From assembly GCA_006386115.1 (NCBI GenBank), contig VFIW01000058.1:124001-188000 (forward strand): a DNA stretch of 64,000 nucleotides, written 5' to 3'. How positions within the stretch are numbered: position 1 is the first letter of the stretch; the number at the start of each line of letters is the position of its first letter. Source of the DNA: Globisporangium splendens (Eukaryota > Oomycota > Peronosporomycetes > Pythiales > Pythiaceae). Shown here one piece after another: positions 1 through 9,908 of this stretch. A model generated the notes under the pieces. That model was not told where the DNA came from, did no database searches, and saw only the letters and a program-made list of their open reading frames with translations. The position numbers and the translations under genes were made by a program.

Positions 1-708
1 TTTGCAGTGCGTGTAGTTGTGTTACGCGTGTGGATACACTTTTTTGGCGCTCAAAAGTGCAACTAGACTCCTAAAAGTACAGTGAGTTAGCTGCAGCGAG
101 TGTGCGAAGTTGGTGAAACTGAAGCACAAAACAGGCTTTTGCGCAACGTAAAACGGAGGGTTCATCCCTCCAGCATCGATGCGTTAGCCTCTTGCAGTCA
201 CATTTTTATGTGAATCGCACCATCAGTCCACATTGTGTGTCCTCCCATAATAGGTCCTAGCTGTTAGAGCCATTTATACCAGGGTATTACTTATTGCAAT
301 AGGAGACAAATCATTGGCATCTCATTCCAGTTGTCGCAGCACTCCATCGCTTAGCACTATCATTTATAACAGGAATTATTAAACACAGGGTCTTCTCTCT
401 CTGAGCTGCCTCCAAAAAGTGTGTTTAAAACACCCTCTTCCGTCATAAAAAAACACACTTGCATCACTCTTCACTCCTTTCTATCGTTTCTAACTTCACA
501 AAATGGGCCAACACACACACACACACACAGAGCATTCCGCGGGGTCGTTCGTTTCTATTTCTATCCTTTCTAACCTCTGGCAGCGAGACTTAGAAACGCA
601 GCGCCGCCGCCCTCTCTTCCTGAACGAAGGGCTCCCGTCGGTCACTCAGTTCCGTTTTCCCGAGTCCCGAAGCTCCATTCCCCCCTTCTTCTTCTTCTTC
701 GTCCCAGT
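1..708. promoter_or_regulatory. Upstream region of the COX5B-like gene
   Basis: No gene is supported here. The stretch holds an (AC)n microsatellite at about 510-529 and a pyrimidine-rich leader. A CCATTCC element at 674-680, about 30 bases before the ATG, fits the oomycete initiator consensus YCAYTYY and could mark the transcription start. The short ORF at 503-712 is mostly microsatellite and low-complexity translation. Confidence 0.35.
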
Positions 709-1110
709 ATGAGCCTCCTGACGCGCGCCATCGCCCCTCTCCGCCGCTCGGCCGCCGTGTCGATGACCACGCGCAGCTTCGCGTCGGGCATCCCGAACAT
801 CGACGAGCACGCCGTCGGCCGCCAGCGCGCGGAACTCGAGGAGGAGAAGCAGGGCGTGACGCTGTTCAACCGCGACCCGCTCGACACGGACGAGACCCAG
901 GGCAACTCGAAGGATGACCCGATCCTCGTGCCGTCGTTCGCGGACGTGCGCCCCGTGGGCATCTCGCACAACGACTCGTCGTACGTGTTCTGGTTCAACC
1001 TCCACAAGGGCAAGGTCCACTACGTGCCGTCGATCGAAAAGTACTTTTTGCTCTACAACCCAGAGGAGCTCGCGCAGTTGGTCAAGGAAGTCGAAGCCAA
1101 GCAACAGTAA
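709..1110 (+). CDS. Cytochrome c oxidase subunit Vb-like protein without the zinc-site cysteines
   Basis: Single-exon protein of 133 residues. The first ~27 residues are rich in Arg, Ser and Ala without acidic residues, typical of a mitochondrial presequence. The remainder follows COX5B (yeast COX4) order: a GRQRAELEEEKQG segment, a PILVPSF stretch, then VFWFNLHKGK and a KYFLLYNPEEL end that lines up with the family's W-x-L-x-K-G ... C-P-x-C ... Y-F-x-L block. In the canonical family four cysteines bind zinc; here the equivalent positions are non-Cys (for example HYVPSIEKYF), and there is no cysteine in the mature part. The predicted role is a nuclear-encoded structural subunit of respiratory complex IV at the inner mitochondrial membrane. 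The family assignment rests on pattern resemblance only, so it is fairly likely rather than certain. Confidence 0.7.
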   Translation: MSLLTRAIAPLRRSAAVSMTTRSFASGIPNIDEHAVGRQRAELEEEKQGVTLFNRDPLDTDETQGNSKDDPILVPSFADVRPVGISHNDSSYVFWFNLHKGKVHYVPSIEKYFLLYNPEELAQLVKEVEAKQQ

Positions 1111-1701
1111 TTTGCCCAGTGACTGCGTTCGTTTGACTGCTGTCTGTAAAGAGAGAGAAGAGCGATGTTAACAAGAAAGAGATACAAAAAATGACCAAAA
1201 AATAAAAAGAAACAACGGAAGATGCCAGCACCAAGCAGCCGTTGTGGATTGTGCACATCAAGGTCTTCTTTTGTTATAGAGATAAACGCATACGCTTCCA
1301 CAATGGTTATTGCGATGTGATGTTGCGCTTGCTGATCACCTGTGTGCGTATTGTGTTGGTCGGCTTCGTGTTTTTCGTATCCTAACGACAGAGCAAGCTT
1401 GGTGGTCGTTTATTTTCTGTGGTGGTGCATATGTGGATGTCGTTTATGGCGCGATCCATGTATGTAAGCAATGTGTGGAATGATCTTCATCAATCTTCCG
1501 TTGCTGCATGCGCTCGATGGCGCTTTATTCGTTCTTCCTGCGCACGACAAAAGAGATTAAGCAACCCAACCAAAGTCGTCGCATGCACAATCTGGTTCTA
1601 TTTGCTTTGTCTACAACTAATCCGCCTCCTATTCTCTCCATCTCTCTCATGCCTGATTTCCTCTCCTCCTCCTTTTCTTTCCTAGTTCCTAAGATTTAGT
1701 C
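1111..1701. other. Convergent intergenic region, no gene seen
   Basis: About 590 bases between the 3' ends of the COX5B-like gene (plus) and the RWP-RK/Myb gene (minus). It is AT-richer than its flanks and presumably carries both 3' UTRs and polyadenylation signals (an AATAAA-like run near 1200). The small ORFs here have no recognisable content. Confidence 0.5.
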
Positions 1702-3414
1702 CTATGGCGCCTCCACTGGCGACATGGGCGATGACGCGTGCTTCAAGACCGACGCGTGAGCGCCAAACTGCGATTCCTGCTGCTGCTCGGTCTTGATCGC
1801 AGGCACGGCAAGCGACGGCAGCGCTCGTCCCAGCGACGACGACGTCGACATGGGGCTGTACATCGGCAGTGCGTCCGCACGATCACCTCGACCATTGTCC
1901 TGGTCTCGCGACGGAGAGTCCGAATCTGCGCTGCCGCCACTGCCGCTGGGGCTGTTCAGGATCATCGCCATGGTCTCAATGCGCGACGGGTTCTGCACAC
2001 GCGTCTCGTACGAGTCGCGCATTGCGGCATCGTGTTGACTCGTTGGCGTCATCATGCTGTGGGGCTGGTGATAAGCAGCAGGCTCCGTCTTCCCTGGACT
2101 CGCCATCGTGATGTCACCATTCGATGAAGCCGAGTCCTGGCCGTCCGTCATCATGGTCTGGTCATGCTCATGCTGCCCTTTCTCCTTCAGGATCCCGTCC
2201 GTGTCGAACGGGAAGCGCCCAGCGAATTTCAATAAATACTTTTGGGCATGCGTCCGCGTCTGCACGGCGCTGCGCGTCATCACAACCTGCGCCACGCGGC
2301 GCCAGTCCTTGCCGTACAGGCGAATGCCCTCGAGAAACGCCGCGTGCTCCTCGCTCGTCCAACGCCCGCCCTTGGAGTGCTGCGATGAAGACGAGCTATG
2401 TGAGCTGCCATTGCTGCCAATAGGATGAGGCTGAAGCATTCCCCCGCTGCTGCCTGTAGGCGTACTGCCCGCAGCTTCGACCTTAATCGTCACGGGGGCG
2501 AGAACTTGGCCGTGGCCGAGATGGACTTGCGCATTCGTGCGAGGCGACAGTTTTGGCGCCGACGACACGTGCAGAGAACGCGACGCGTTGCTGCCATCTT
2601 TGGTTGGGGTCTTTGGCCGCACCGCATTATTGTTGTGGTTGTCCTTGTTCGGGTCAGCGATCACAGACTCGCGCTTCATCTTGAGGTTCATGATCTGGTC
2701 GCGGTACTTTTCGCGCTCGCCGCCGTGGGCGCTCAGCATCGCGGCCTCCATGGACGCGATACTCTTGGAGAGCGAGCGGATCTGGCGGTGCGGCCACCGC
2801 TTGATACCGTTGCGGCGACAGATTTTCTTCATGAGCGTGATGCAGATACCGAAATCCTTGGCGACGTCGATGATCGGGCGGTCAAAGTGCGCGCGCAGCT
2901 CGTCGATCGAGATGTGCTTGGTCACCAGACTCTTGACGCGGTTGCTCTCGTTGCGGAACCGGTGGCTGAAGCCCGCGTCGTCCATAAAGTCCAGCTTGCT
3001 GCCCACGGGACCGTCAAAGTTGATCTGCTGCACGCGGTGCACCTTGCTGCCGCTCGCGCCGTCCTCGCCGATGTCGTCGTCGTCGTCGTCGTGCTCGTCG
3101 CCAGAGATGTCCTCCATGTCGCTGTGCTTGCCGTCGTCTTCCCCATCTGACTCACCCTCGGAGAACGCGACGGGACCAAACTTGCCCTTGCTCAGGCTCG
3201 CGAGGATCAGCGCGGTCTCCTCGGCGTTCATCCCAGGCATTGCAGGCGCCGTGTGCATCGGAGGCATCACCTCCTTCGCCAGCTTAGTACCGCTGCCGTT
3301 GACGACAAAGGTGCCACCGCCATACTCGCTGGGTGGTGCGGCAGCAATGGCGGCGCCGTCGATCACCGCCGTGGACGCCGTGCCGCGCGCGTCGGCGTCA
3401 CAGGCCATGCCCAT
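1702..3414 (-). CDS. RWP-RK plus Myb (SHAQKYF-type) transcription factor
   Basis: Single-exon protein of 570 residues, probably a nuclear DNA-binding regulator. Residues ~80-125 are an acidic stretch (poly-Asp near 3070-3090). Residues ~160-215 form an RWP-RK-like domain: a helix with DVAKDFGICITLMKKICRR followed by GIKRWPHRQIRSL, where canonical RWPxRK has RWPHRQ. Residues ~348-395 form a Myb/SANT repeat starting RWTSEEHAAFLEGI and ending in RTHAQKYLLKF, the SHAQKYF-type third helix. The long low-complexity Ser/Gly/Gln linkers are typical of regulators. RWP-RK proteins in plants and algae control nitrogen responses and gamete identity, and SHAQKYF Mybs bind GATA-type or evening-element sites; which genes this one controls is unknown. 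Both domains lie in one uninterrupted reading frame with an ATG start, so the fusion is not a splicing artefact. Confidence 0.85.
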   Translation of the reverse strand: MGMACDADARGTASTAVIDGAAIAAAPPSEYGGGTFVVNGSGTKLAKEVMPPMHTAPAMPGMNAEETALILASLSKGKFGPVAFSEGESDGEDDGKHSDMEDISGDEHDDDDDDIGEDGASGSKVHRVQQINFDGPVGSKLDFMDDAGFSHRFRNESNRVKSLVTKHISIDELRAHFDRPIIDVAKDFGICITLMKKICRRNGIKRWPHRQIRSLSKSIASMEAAMLSAHGGEREKYRDQIMNLKMKRESVIADPNKDNHNNNAVRPKTPTKDGSNASRSLHVSSAPKLSPRTNAQVHLGHGQVLAPVTIKVEAAGSTPTGSSGGMLQPHPIGSNGSSHSSSSSQHSKGGRWTSEEHAAFLEGIRLYGKDWRRVAQVVMTRSAVQTRTHAQKYLLKFAGRFPFDTDGILKEKGQHEHDQTMMTDGQDSASSNGDITMASPGKTEPAAYHQPHSMMTPTSQHDAAMRDSYETRVQNPSRIETMAMILNSPSGSGGSADSDSPSRDQDNGRGDRADALPMYSPMSTSSSLGRALPSLAVPAIKTEQQQESQFGAHASVLKHASSPMSPVEAP

Positions 3415-4627
3415 GCTGGGTCTCTGTTCTCTCGTCCCCTGTTCGCTCGACCACGTACGAAGACAGCGTCGTCGTACTGCTATCGAGCAAGGGGAATAGG
3501 ACGAAAAAGAAGGCGTCGCGGTGGGCTAACGACACACACGAACACACATATGGTCAGTGGAGGTGGACGCATATTCACACAGTGTATGTGTGTGTCATCC
3601 TATCCATGCACGACCATCATAGATGGACAAATAGACACGTGGTGGTTGGCGAAAAGTCGCACACATATCCGCCATTTATAGCAGAACGGACCGCCTCCCC
3701 CACACAATAGCAGCGACCCTTCGCGCTTCTGTGCAAAAGGTCACACAAGGTGCATGCAGGTGGGTGGCACACACACACACGCACACACTGGCTGCTATAG
3801 AACAGTGAGGGCCCACACAGAGGGAGGAAGCAGCAGACGCACCTGCTCGGGGAACGCAATGCCGACGCGGTTTGTGTGTGGCTTTTGGCGCACCAGTGGA
3901 TCAACAGCCCTACAAAGTACGCGCCTCCAAAGGGGAAGAAACGAATCGTCAATGGGGGAGCACTGTTACTTCAGGGTCGCCAGATCCCTGAAGTGCCACA
4001 CAATCGGACATTCTCGAAGCGTTCTGCAGTTCTATTGGCTATAATTTGGAAAGCAAGTGGACCTACAGGGTGTTCCACACGTCACGTGGCCATGTGGCGC
4101 GCGCGCCACAAGCAGGTGGCAGGAAGAGTAAGATGGACCTGCTCGTGATGGATGAGAGCGACCCTTCTCCGTCCGCCCAATCCTTCGGTCCTCTGTCTGC
4201 CCACATGCGTGTGGCATTTTTGTCCGTCGTGACCCTTATGCTGTTGCTCAGTGTGCCGTTGGCAAACAGCGCAGAGTATGATAGCAATGGCGGGTCTGCG
4301 ACGCGTGTTTGTGTGGAAAGCCCCTTCCTTTACTATTGTGGCTTTCTCATGACGTCAGTCGTCAAATGTGGTCTGTCGTTTGGACTCAGATATACACAGA
4401 ATCTGATAATACTCAGAGAGAACCCAACAGATCTGACACGGAAGGGGTAGGTGTGTGAAGCAGATCAGATTGCAGCAAGTCCGACGTGACACAAGCCAAA
4501 CAAACGCGAGAAAAAAAGAAAAGAAAGATCGCGGCTTGATCGAACACCAACGACGCTGCAATTGGCGGCTTCATTCGACAGTTTCCATCCGCACTGGCAC
4601 ATCGTAGTGGATCATAGTCATTGTGCC
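3415..4627. other. Long upstream region, no supported gene
   Basis: This 1.2-kb gap separates the divergent RWP-RK/Myb and FGE-fold genes. It contains several AC-rich stretches (best at 3769-3788). A plus-strand ORF at 4046-4450 has an internal ATG at 4204 followed by a hydrophobic signal-peptide-like run (MRVAFLSVVTLMLLLSVPLA) and a short tail; without a conserved domain or splice partner it is not called as a gene. Confidence 0.4.
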
Positions 4628-6967
4628 ATGAGCTCTTGCTGCTCGTGGTTTTGTATGCGCTCTGCCGTGGTGCTAGCACTGGCGTTCGTGTTGCCTGTTT
4701 TGGTCGTAGCGTGGGATCAACAGCCCGACGGATACGAGATCATCGATGGACCAACCAGTCAGCAAAGCTTTGACACCTGGCGACAAGAGTGGGAAGTCTG
4801 GAAGAAAATGGAGCTGCGCGCAAATCGATACGAAGGCAATGGAGTCTGCGACGTGTACAACCTTCCAGCCACGCAGTGGACGCAGAACAACTTTGTGCAA
4901 GTGCTGCTGATGCTGAACGACCGAGCAATTTACGACCGCGAGAAGAACGAGTACACTGTGGACAAGTACGTCGACGCCATGGAGGCTCGCGTGGGTAAGA
5001 TCGATAGCGTCCTGATCTGGTCGTCGTATCCGAATATCGGCATTGACAACCGCAACCAATGGGATCTCATCCGCACGCTGCCTGGAGGGATCACTGGAGT
5101 GAAAAAGCTCGTCAACCAGTTCCAGAAGCGCGGCATCCGCGTGATCATCACGTACAATCCATGGGATACGGCGACGCGCGATGAAAACGGTCTCGAGAGC
5201 ACAGTGCGCATGTACAACGCCGATATCGTCATGCTCAACCGGATGATCACCGAGATCCAAGCCGATGGCTTCAATGGCGACACGATGTATGGCGTGCCCA
5301 AGTCGTTTTACAACTGCAGCAACCCACTTGTGGCAACGCCAGAGGGTGGAGTTCCGACAGCGTTCCTGGGCAACAACCCAATAAGCTGGGGATACTTTCT
5401 CGGATACTCGAACTTCCCACCAGTCTCGCGCGCGAAATTCCTCGAGCCACGCCACATGGTCCAAGTATGCGCACGTTGGTCCCAGAACAAAATGGTCGAG
5501 TTGCAAGCCGCGTTCTTTAACGGAATCGGCTACGTCCTATGGGAAAACGTCTGGGGTATCTGGAACGCCATGACGGAGCGCGAAGACGAAGCCACCAAGC
5601 GGATTTTTACCGTTTTGCGCAAATTCTCCTTTGCGATCACGAGTGCAGCTTGGAGACCCTACTCGCATGGATCTCGTGATGTGAATCTCTATGTGAGTGA
5701 GTTTCCAGCGGTGGAGAGCGGCGGTTGGTTCTACACTGTGATTTCTGCGTCGGATCGCACGACGACCTTCCGACTTCCACTCTCTGCACCTCAGAGTGGA
5801 AGCGGTGTCCGCATCTACGACGTGTATCACGGAAAGGAGCTAACAAAGCACAAAGATCATCAAGAGTTAAGCAACACGACATCATCGGATTTGTTCGTTC
5901 AGATTGAACTTGAGCCTTATGGATTCGGCGCCATTTTCGTGGCTAACGGCAACTTCGCCATCGACGATCTAGACGGATTTCTTCGCGAGATGCAGCTCAT
6001 GACCAAGACTCGACTCGCTGACTTTTCAATGCAACGGCCGTTGCTCAAGCAAGAGATGATCGGTTCGGATGAGAACTCGACCATGAAGCGTAAAGATGAC
6101 GAGATTGAGGACCATCATGATCGGTACGAATTGGCTTTCATTCGTGGCGCCAAGAACTGGTGGTTTAACGTCACCGGTGTGCAAATTGAACCTGTCGTGA
6201 CGTGGACACCGAATTGGTTAGAATTTGGCACAGGAGTGCAGTTCCCATGGGAGCATCGACCTTGGAATAACCATTCGGTTCAGCTCACCATCCAAGATTT
6301 CCAAATTGGCAAATATCCCGTGACCAATCTAGAATACGCCCGTTTTCTTTCGTCCAGCAAGTACAAACCGAAATCTCTTGAACGTTTCCTAGAGCACTGG
6401 GAGAATCGGGTTGATCCGCAATCTGGAGACTTCAAGCCACTGAAAGACTGGCGGGTGCCGAAGCATCTCGAGAAGAGCCCCGTCGTGTACGTCGCTCGTG
6501 AAGACGCCGAAGCGTTTGCTCATTTCTACGGCTTGCGTCTTCCTCATGATTGGGAATGGCAATACGTCGTGTCAAACGGAGAAAATTACACTTTGTATCC
6601 CTGGGGTGATGATCTTGACGACGGAAGCCGGCTGCACAAGGTCTCACGGGAGAAGAATCCCCCGCTTGCTGATGCCGTTGGGTCCCACTCAGCATCGCGT
6701 TCGTTAGCTTTCGAAGTGGAAGACTTGGTCGGATATGTGTGGCAAATGACCGACCAATTTTGTGACCTGCACACCTGCAGCCAACTCTTACGCGGTGGGA
6801 GCTTCTACCAGCCTGTGGCATCGACTCTCAGCGATCCAAACTGGTACTTTCCGCAGGCACTCGCCGCAAACCAGCACAACCGATTCCTCATGATCAGCGA
6901 GAGCTACGACAGATCCGCGCTAGTGAGCTTTCGGTGCGCCAAAAGTGCACCTAAATACCTTTTCTAG
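4628..6967 (+). CDS. Secreted protein with TIM-barrel-like N-terminus and C-terminal FGE-sulfatase fold
   Basis: Single-exon protein of 779 residues. The reading frame is open upstream to a TTG at 4562, but the first ATG at 4628 gives a good signal peptide (CMRSAVVLALAFVLPVLVVA), so it is chosen. The N-terminal ~450 residues look like a glycosidase-type barrel: a GIRVIITYNPWD strand, a DGFNGDTMYG loop and an ALEAV-free catalytic-like core; no family was recognised with certainty. The C-terminal ~220 residues match the formylglycine-generating/sulfatase-modifying (FGE, EgtB-like) fold: FQIGKYPVTNLEYARFL, KSPVVYVAREDAEAF, RLPHDWEWQYV, YPWGDD, LLRGGSFY and the closing VSFRCA. The active-site cysteine pair of true FGE, which lies between the GGS motif and the FRCA motif, is absent, so sulfatase activation is unlikely. 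It probably acts in the secretory path or outside the cell. Confidence 0.8.
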   Translation: MSSCCSWFCMRSAVVLALAFVLPVLVVAWDQQPDGYEIIDGPTSQQSFDTWRQEWEVWKKMELRANRYEGNGVCDVYNLPATQWTQNNFVQVLLMLNDRAIYDREKNEYTVDKYVDAMEARVGKIDSVLIWSSYPNIGIDNRNQWDLIRTLPGGITGVKKLVNQFQKRGIRVIITYNPWDTATRDENGLESTVRMYNADIVMLNRMITEIQADGFNGDTMYGVPKSFYNCSNPLVATPEGGVPTAFLGNNPISWGYFLGYSNFPPVSRAKFLEPRHMVQVCARWSQNKMVELQAAFFNGIGYVLWENVWGIWNAMTEREDEATKRIFTVLRKFSFAITSAAWRPYSHGSRDVNLYVSEFPAVESGGWFYTVISASDRTTTFRLPLSAPQSGSGVRIYDVYHGKELTKHKDHQELSNTTSSDLFVQIELEPYGFGAIFVANGNFAIDDLDGFLREMQLMTKTRLADFSMQRPLLKQEMIGSDENSTMKRKDDEIEDHHDRYELAFIRGAKNWWFNVTGVQIEPVVTWTPNWLEFGTGVQFPWEHRPWNNHSVQLTIQDFQIGKYPVTNLEYARFLSSSKYKPKSLERFLEHWENRVDPQSGDFKPLKDWRVPKHLEKSPVVYVAREDAEAFAHFYGLRLPHDWEWQYVVSNGENYTLYPWGDDLDDGSRLHKVSREKNPPLADAVGSHSASRSLAFEVEDLVGYVWQMTDQFCDLHTCSQLLRGGSFYQPVASTLSDPNWYFPQALAANQHNRFLMISESYDRSALVSFRCAKSAPKYLF

Positions 6968-7073
6968 ATCCAGCTCTTCAGCGTACTAGTTTTGGTATCG
7001 TTTTTGAAAATGAGTTGCTCTAGTTCACTTGTTCTGTCGCTCTTTTGTTTCATTCTTGGCATTTTCAACGCTG

Positions 7074-9908
7074 CTATAAGTGAATTTGGAACGCCACTTC
7101 TTTGGGGGTCTGAGGGAACAGATACTTGAGCACTGTGACGCTGAGAATCAAATCTTGAATGGTCGGGAATGTGACACCAGTGTTGTCTTCTTGGAGAGCG
7201 ACGTACCACCCGTTCTGTGGCTTGCATGTCACTGGGACAAACTGGACGCACTGATCGTCGTGGACGTATGCAATCACGAAGCAGCGCTGTCTGGTCTCAC
7301 TGAATCGTAACAGAAACGTCCCCGGTGGAGCGCGCTGCAGCATATTCACGCAGGCACCTTTCGATAGAAATCCGTGCAGAAGTCGTGGCTGTGTGTACGA
7401 CCACAATTGCGAGAACAGTATGCTTTCAGCAAGAGGAGAAAACCATCTCCAGAATACAGCAAACATCTCCAAAGTCACGAGTCCGTTCTGCTGCGCAGGA
7501 GCCTTTCCGCCCCACACTAGCGTGCTCTTGCTCAGGAAATCGATACTTCGAAGAGAGAGAGGTCGTTTCACAGCATCGTGCTTCAACTGCGTCGCAAAGT
7601 ACCGACTAATTTGAGGTGCGATCCAGTCCAACGGCATTTGAGGATGCAACAGTCGGTGAACAACAGCTGCCGTATACTCTTCATCGTTCGCGAGACCAGA
7701 GTTTGCGACTACGGCATGCGCCCACACCAACCGTCCTTCTTCGTGTGGAACTGCCCACTTCACGTGGTCGGCGATTTTCAAGATGCACAATTGCCGTTGT
7801 GATGTCGCTGATATTGCTCCCTTGAGATCCGATTCACTGTATGACGCTACCAGTGGATGAGGTCTTGATGAACCATCGTGGTGAAAATGGTGTGATCCAC
7901 GCTCGCTTTGTGAGTGCTTGAAATGTGTCTTCGCCAGTACGTCCCCTTGAGATGCCACAGGTTTCATTCTCCGTGAGACGGCTTCCGGAGCTGGAGCGCT
8001 TCCATCCCATGACTGTGGGTGCTGATGATGAACATGGTGGTGGTGATTGTGATGATGATGCGATGACGCGGCTGGTGGCATGGAGTTGCCACTCAGAGCC
8101 TCCTGAATAAACCGAGGCGCATTGCCAGTGGTCTCGTCAAACTTGTGAACGTTCAGTCCCGCATTCACGGACGGTATAATGTAGTTAAGAAACTCGTGCT
8201 GATCGAGTTCCATATCTTTGTTCTCCAGAAACTGGGATACCTAGAAACACGAACGACAAGACAAGCCTGTGTCAGTGAAAATTTTCATTGCAACACAACT
8301 CAACCAACTTGACGAACCACCACTTACTGCACAGATGGTTCTCGGATGCCCCATCAGACTTCGTATCACTGGATGCTCACCAAACGCAGCTAGATCTGGA
8401 TTCCCACCCATTTCGTGAGTCTTGATTTTGCGCGGTGCGCGCAGCGTAAACAAAAGCGCAGCGTCAGCTGGCGGAAGGCGGTCAACCGTCACAATCTTTT
8501 CCCCAACGCCGTCCATCGCTCCAACTTTGCCATCTCCCGTGAGCAGCAGCGACAAATCGCTCACACGGCGCAGCAGCAGAGAGATGATCAACCGGAATCG
8601 TGGGTCACGTCGGGTTTTTCGGTTGCAACCATCAAGAATGAGCAGAAAATTGCCTTCGCTGCACTTTAACCGCACTTGCTTGGCGAGCTCGTCTGCATCC
8701 GTGGCTGCTGCGACCCCAAGGCTCTTTGAGAATCTCGCCAAGAAAATATCAGCATCGTGAGCGCATGTGCGGCAATCATCTGGTGAAGACTCATCGTCGG
8801 TTTCCAGCCGAAGAAAGAAAATGTGCCTGAACAGATGCCGTTCGGTGGCATACTGCGCACACTGCAATGCGATCTCTGTCTTGCCAATTCCACGCTCGCC
8901 TGTAATACTCACCAGTCTCGCGCCCTCGACAAGCGACTTGTATGCATGATGCACTTCTAATGACCGCCCCACGAAGACTTCTGCGACAGCATCGCACTCG
9001 TTCACAGGCGGTGGGATCGAGTTTTCAATGAACTTCCCTTCTGGCACGTCGCGAAACAGCTTTTCACTATGATCTCCGTCTCCAAGAAGCTTGAATTTGG
9101 AGTTTCCAGCATCACTCGTAATCGAGATATCGGCTTGTACCTGTCCGATCTCAAAGGCTTTCGCGACCGAGTGACCGGCAAAGAGCGCCGTGTAGAACGC
9201 CTTGGAAAACTCCATCGCTTTCTTGTCGAGCACCTTGTCATCCTTTGACACCACGACGACGTGCGGGACACCCACACTCACAAACGCTTCCGCAACACTC
9301 TCCGAGTGACACGCGCTCACAAACACGAGCTTCACAGGCACACGCTGGCGCTGATGCTGCTCGAGTGCGATCCACCCTGTCTCGACTTCGTGTGCACTAA
9401 CGCCATCGCTCTCTTCTCCACCGCTGTCGCTTGTGTCCAGTCCGTCTGACAATGGTCCACTGACACTACCATCCGAGTTGATCGCCAGCGGCGGTCGGAA
9501 CTTCTCCATGCCACCAGCGAGCAGCAAGTCCTTGAGCTCTTGCTGCGAGATGAACTGCGCCTCGCATTTCTTGTTCTCGAAGATCACTTTACCGAGGACA
9601 CCGTGGCCCGAGAAATGCAGCGCGCGACAGCCATACGACAGAACCTTGCGAAATGTGTGCAAGTCGGCGACCTCGCTGTGCCACACGATGCGCTTCTTGG
9701 ACTCACGTACGCACTGCACGAGCAGCTTGCGCTCTTCCTTGACGTCGATGATCTCGACGGCCTCGAGACCGCTGCCGTAGCGACGACTGCTGTCTGTGGA
9801 CGCCGTGCTGGCGCTGGACGACGTGGAGCGCAGGCTGCGCCACTCGGAGCCCTTGTTGCGCCGCACCACGAGCGGCGACGAGTGCAGATGCGCGAATATC
9901 GCCGCCAT
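7074..9908 (-). CDS. CHAT protease - NB-ARC NTPase - STAT-like linker/SH2 fusion protein
   Basis: Two exons (9908-8328 and 8240-7074) joined across an 87-base intron at 8241-8327 (GTAAGT donor, TTTCTAG acceptor, phase 0) encode 915 residues. A TAA stop directly precedes the ATG in frame. Residues ~50-275 are a CHAT (caspase/separase-like) domain: ALHFSGHG with His102 and VKLVFVSACHSE with Cys200 as the expected dyad. Residues ~310-530 are an NB-ARC/STAND NTPase: VFVGRS, P-loop GERGIGKT (337-344), Walker B LLILD (422-426), LLLTGDG sensor and a GHPRTI motif that runs on across the splice junction. A His-rich linker (~585-650) leads to a STAT-type linker (LEMFAVFWRWF) and SH2 domain (816-915) with GFLSKGA and PPGTFLLRFSE, whose Arg839 should bind phosphotyrosine. 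There is no C-terminal tyrosine tail. Predicted role: a signal-triggered protease switch, possibly in immunity or cell death. It is convergent with the FGE-fold gene and divergent from the CFAP57 remnant. Confidence 0.88.

Noticed and set aside
642..1104. Two minus-strand ORFs of 123 and 152 codons
   Set aside because: Antisense shadows of the GC-rich COX5B-like coding sequence.
1738..3499. Several plus-strand ORFs of up to 320 codons
   Set aside because: They lie opposite the RWP-RK/Myb gene and have biased, repetitive translation; the minus frame carries two recognisable domains.
4046..4450. 134-codon plus ORF with a signal-peptide-like segment at ATG 4204
   Set aside because: No conserved domain and no splice partner; the hydrophobic run alone is weak evidence. 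Could be revisited with RNA-seq.
8241..8327. C-terminal 28 residues of an unspliced 555-codon reading
   Set aside because: This is the intron translation (GTAAGT...TTTCTAG); removal joins the NB-ARC motif to downstream coding in frame.
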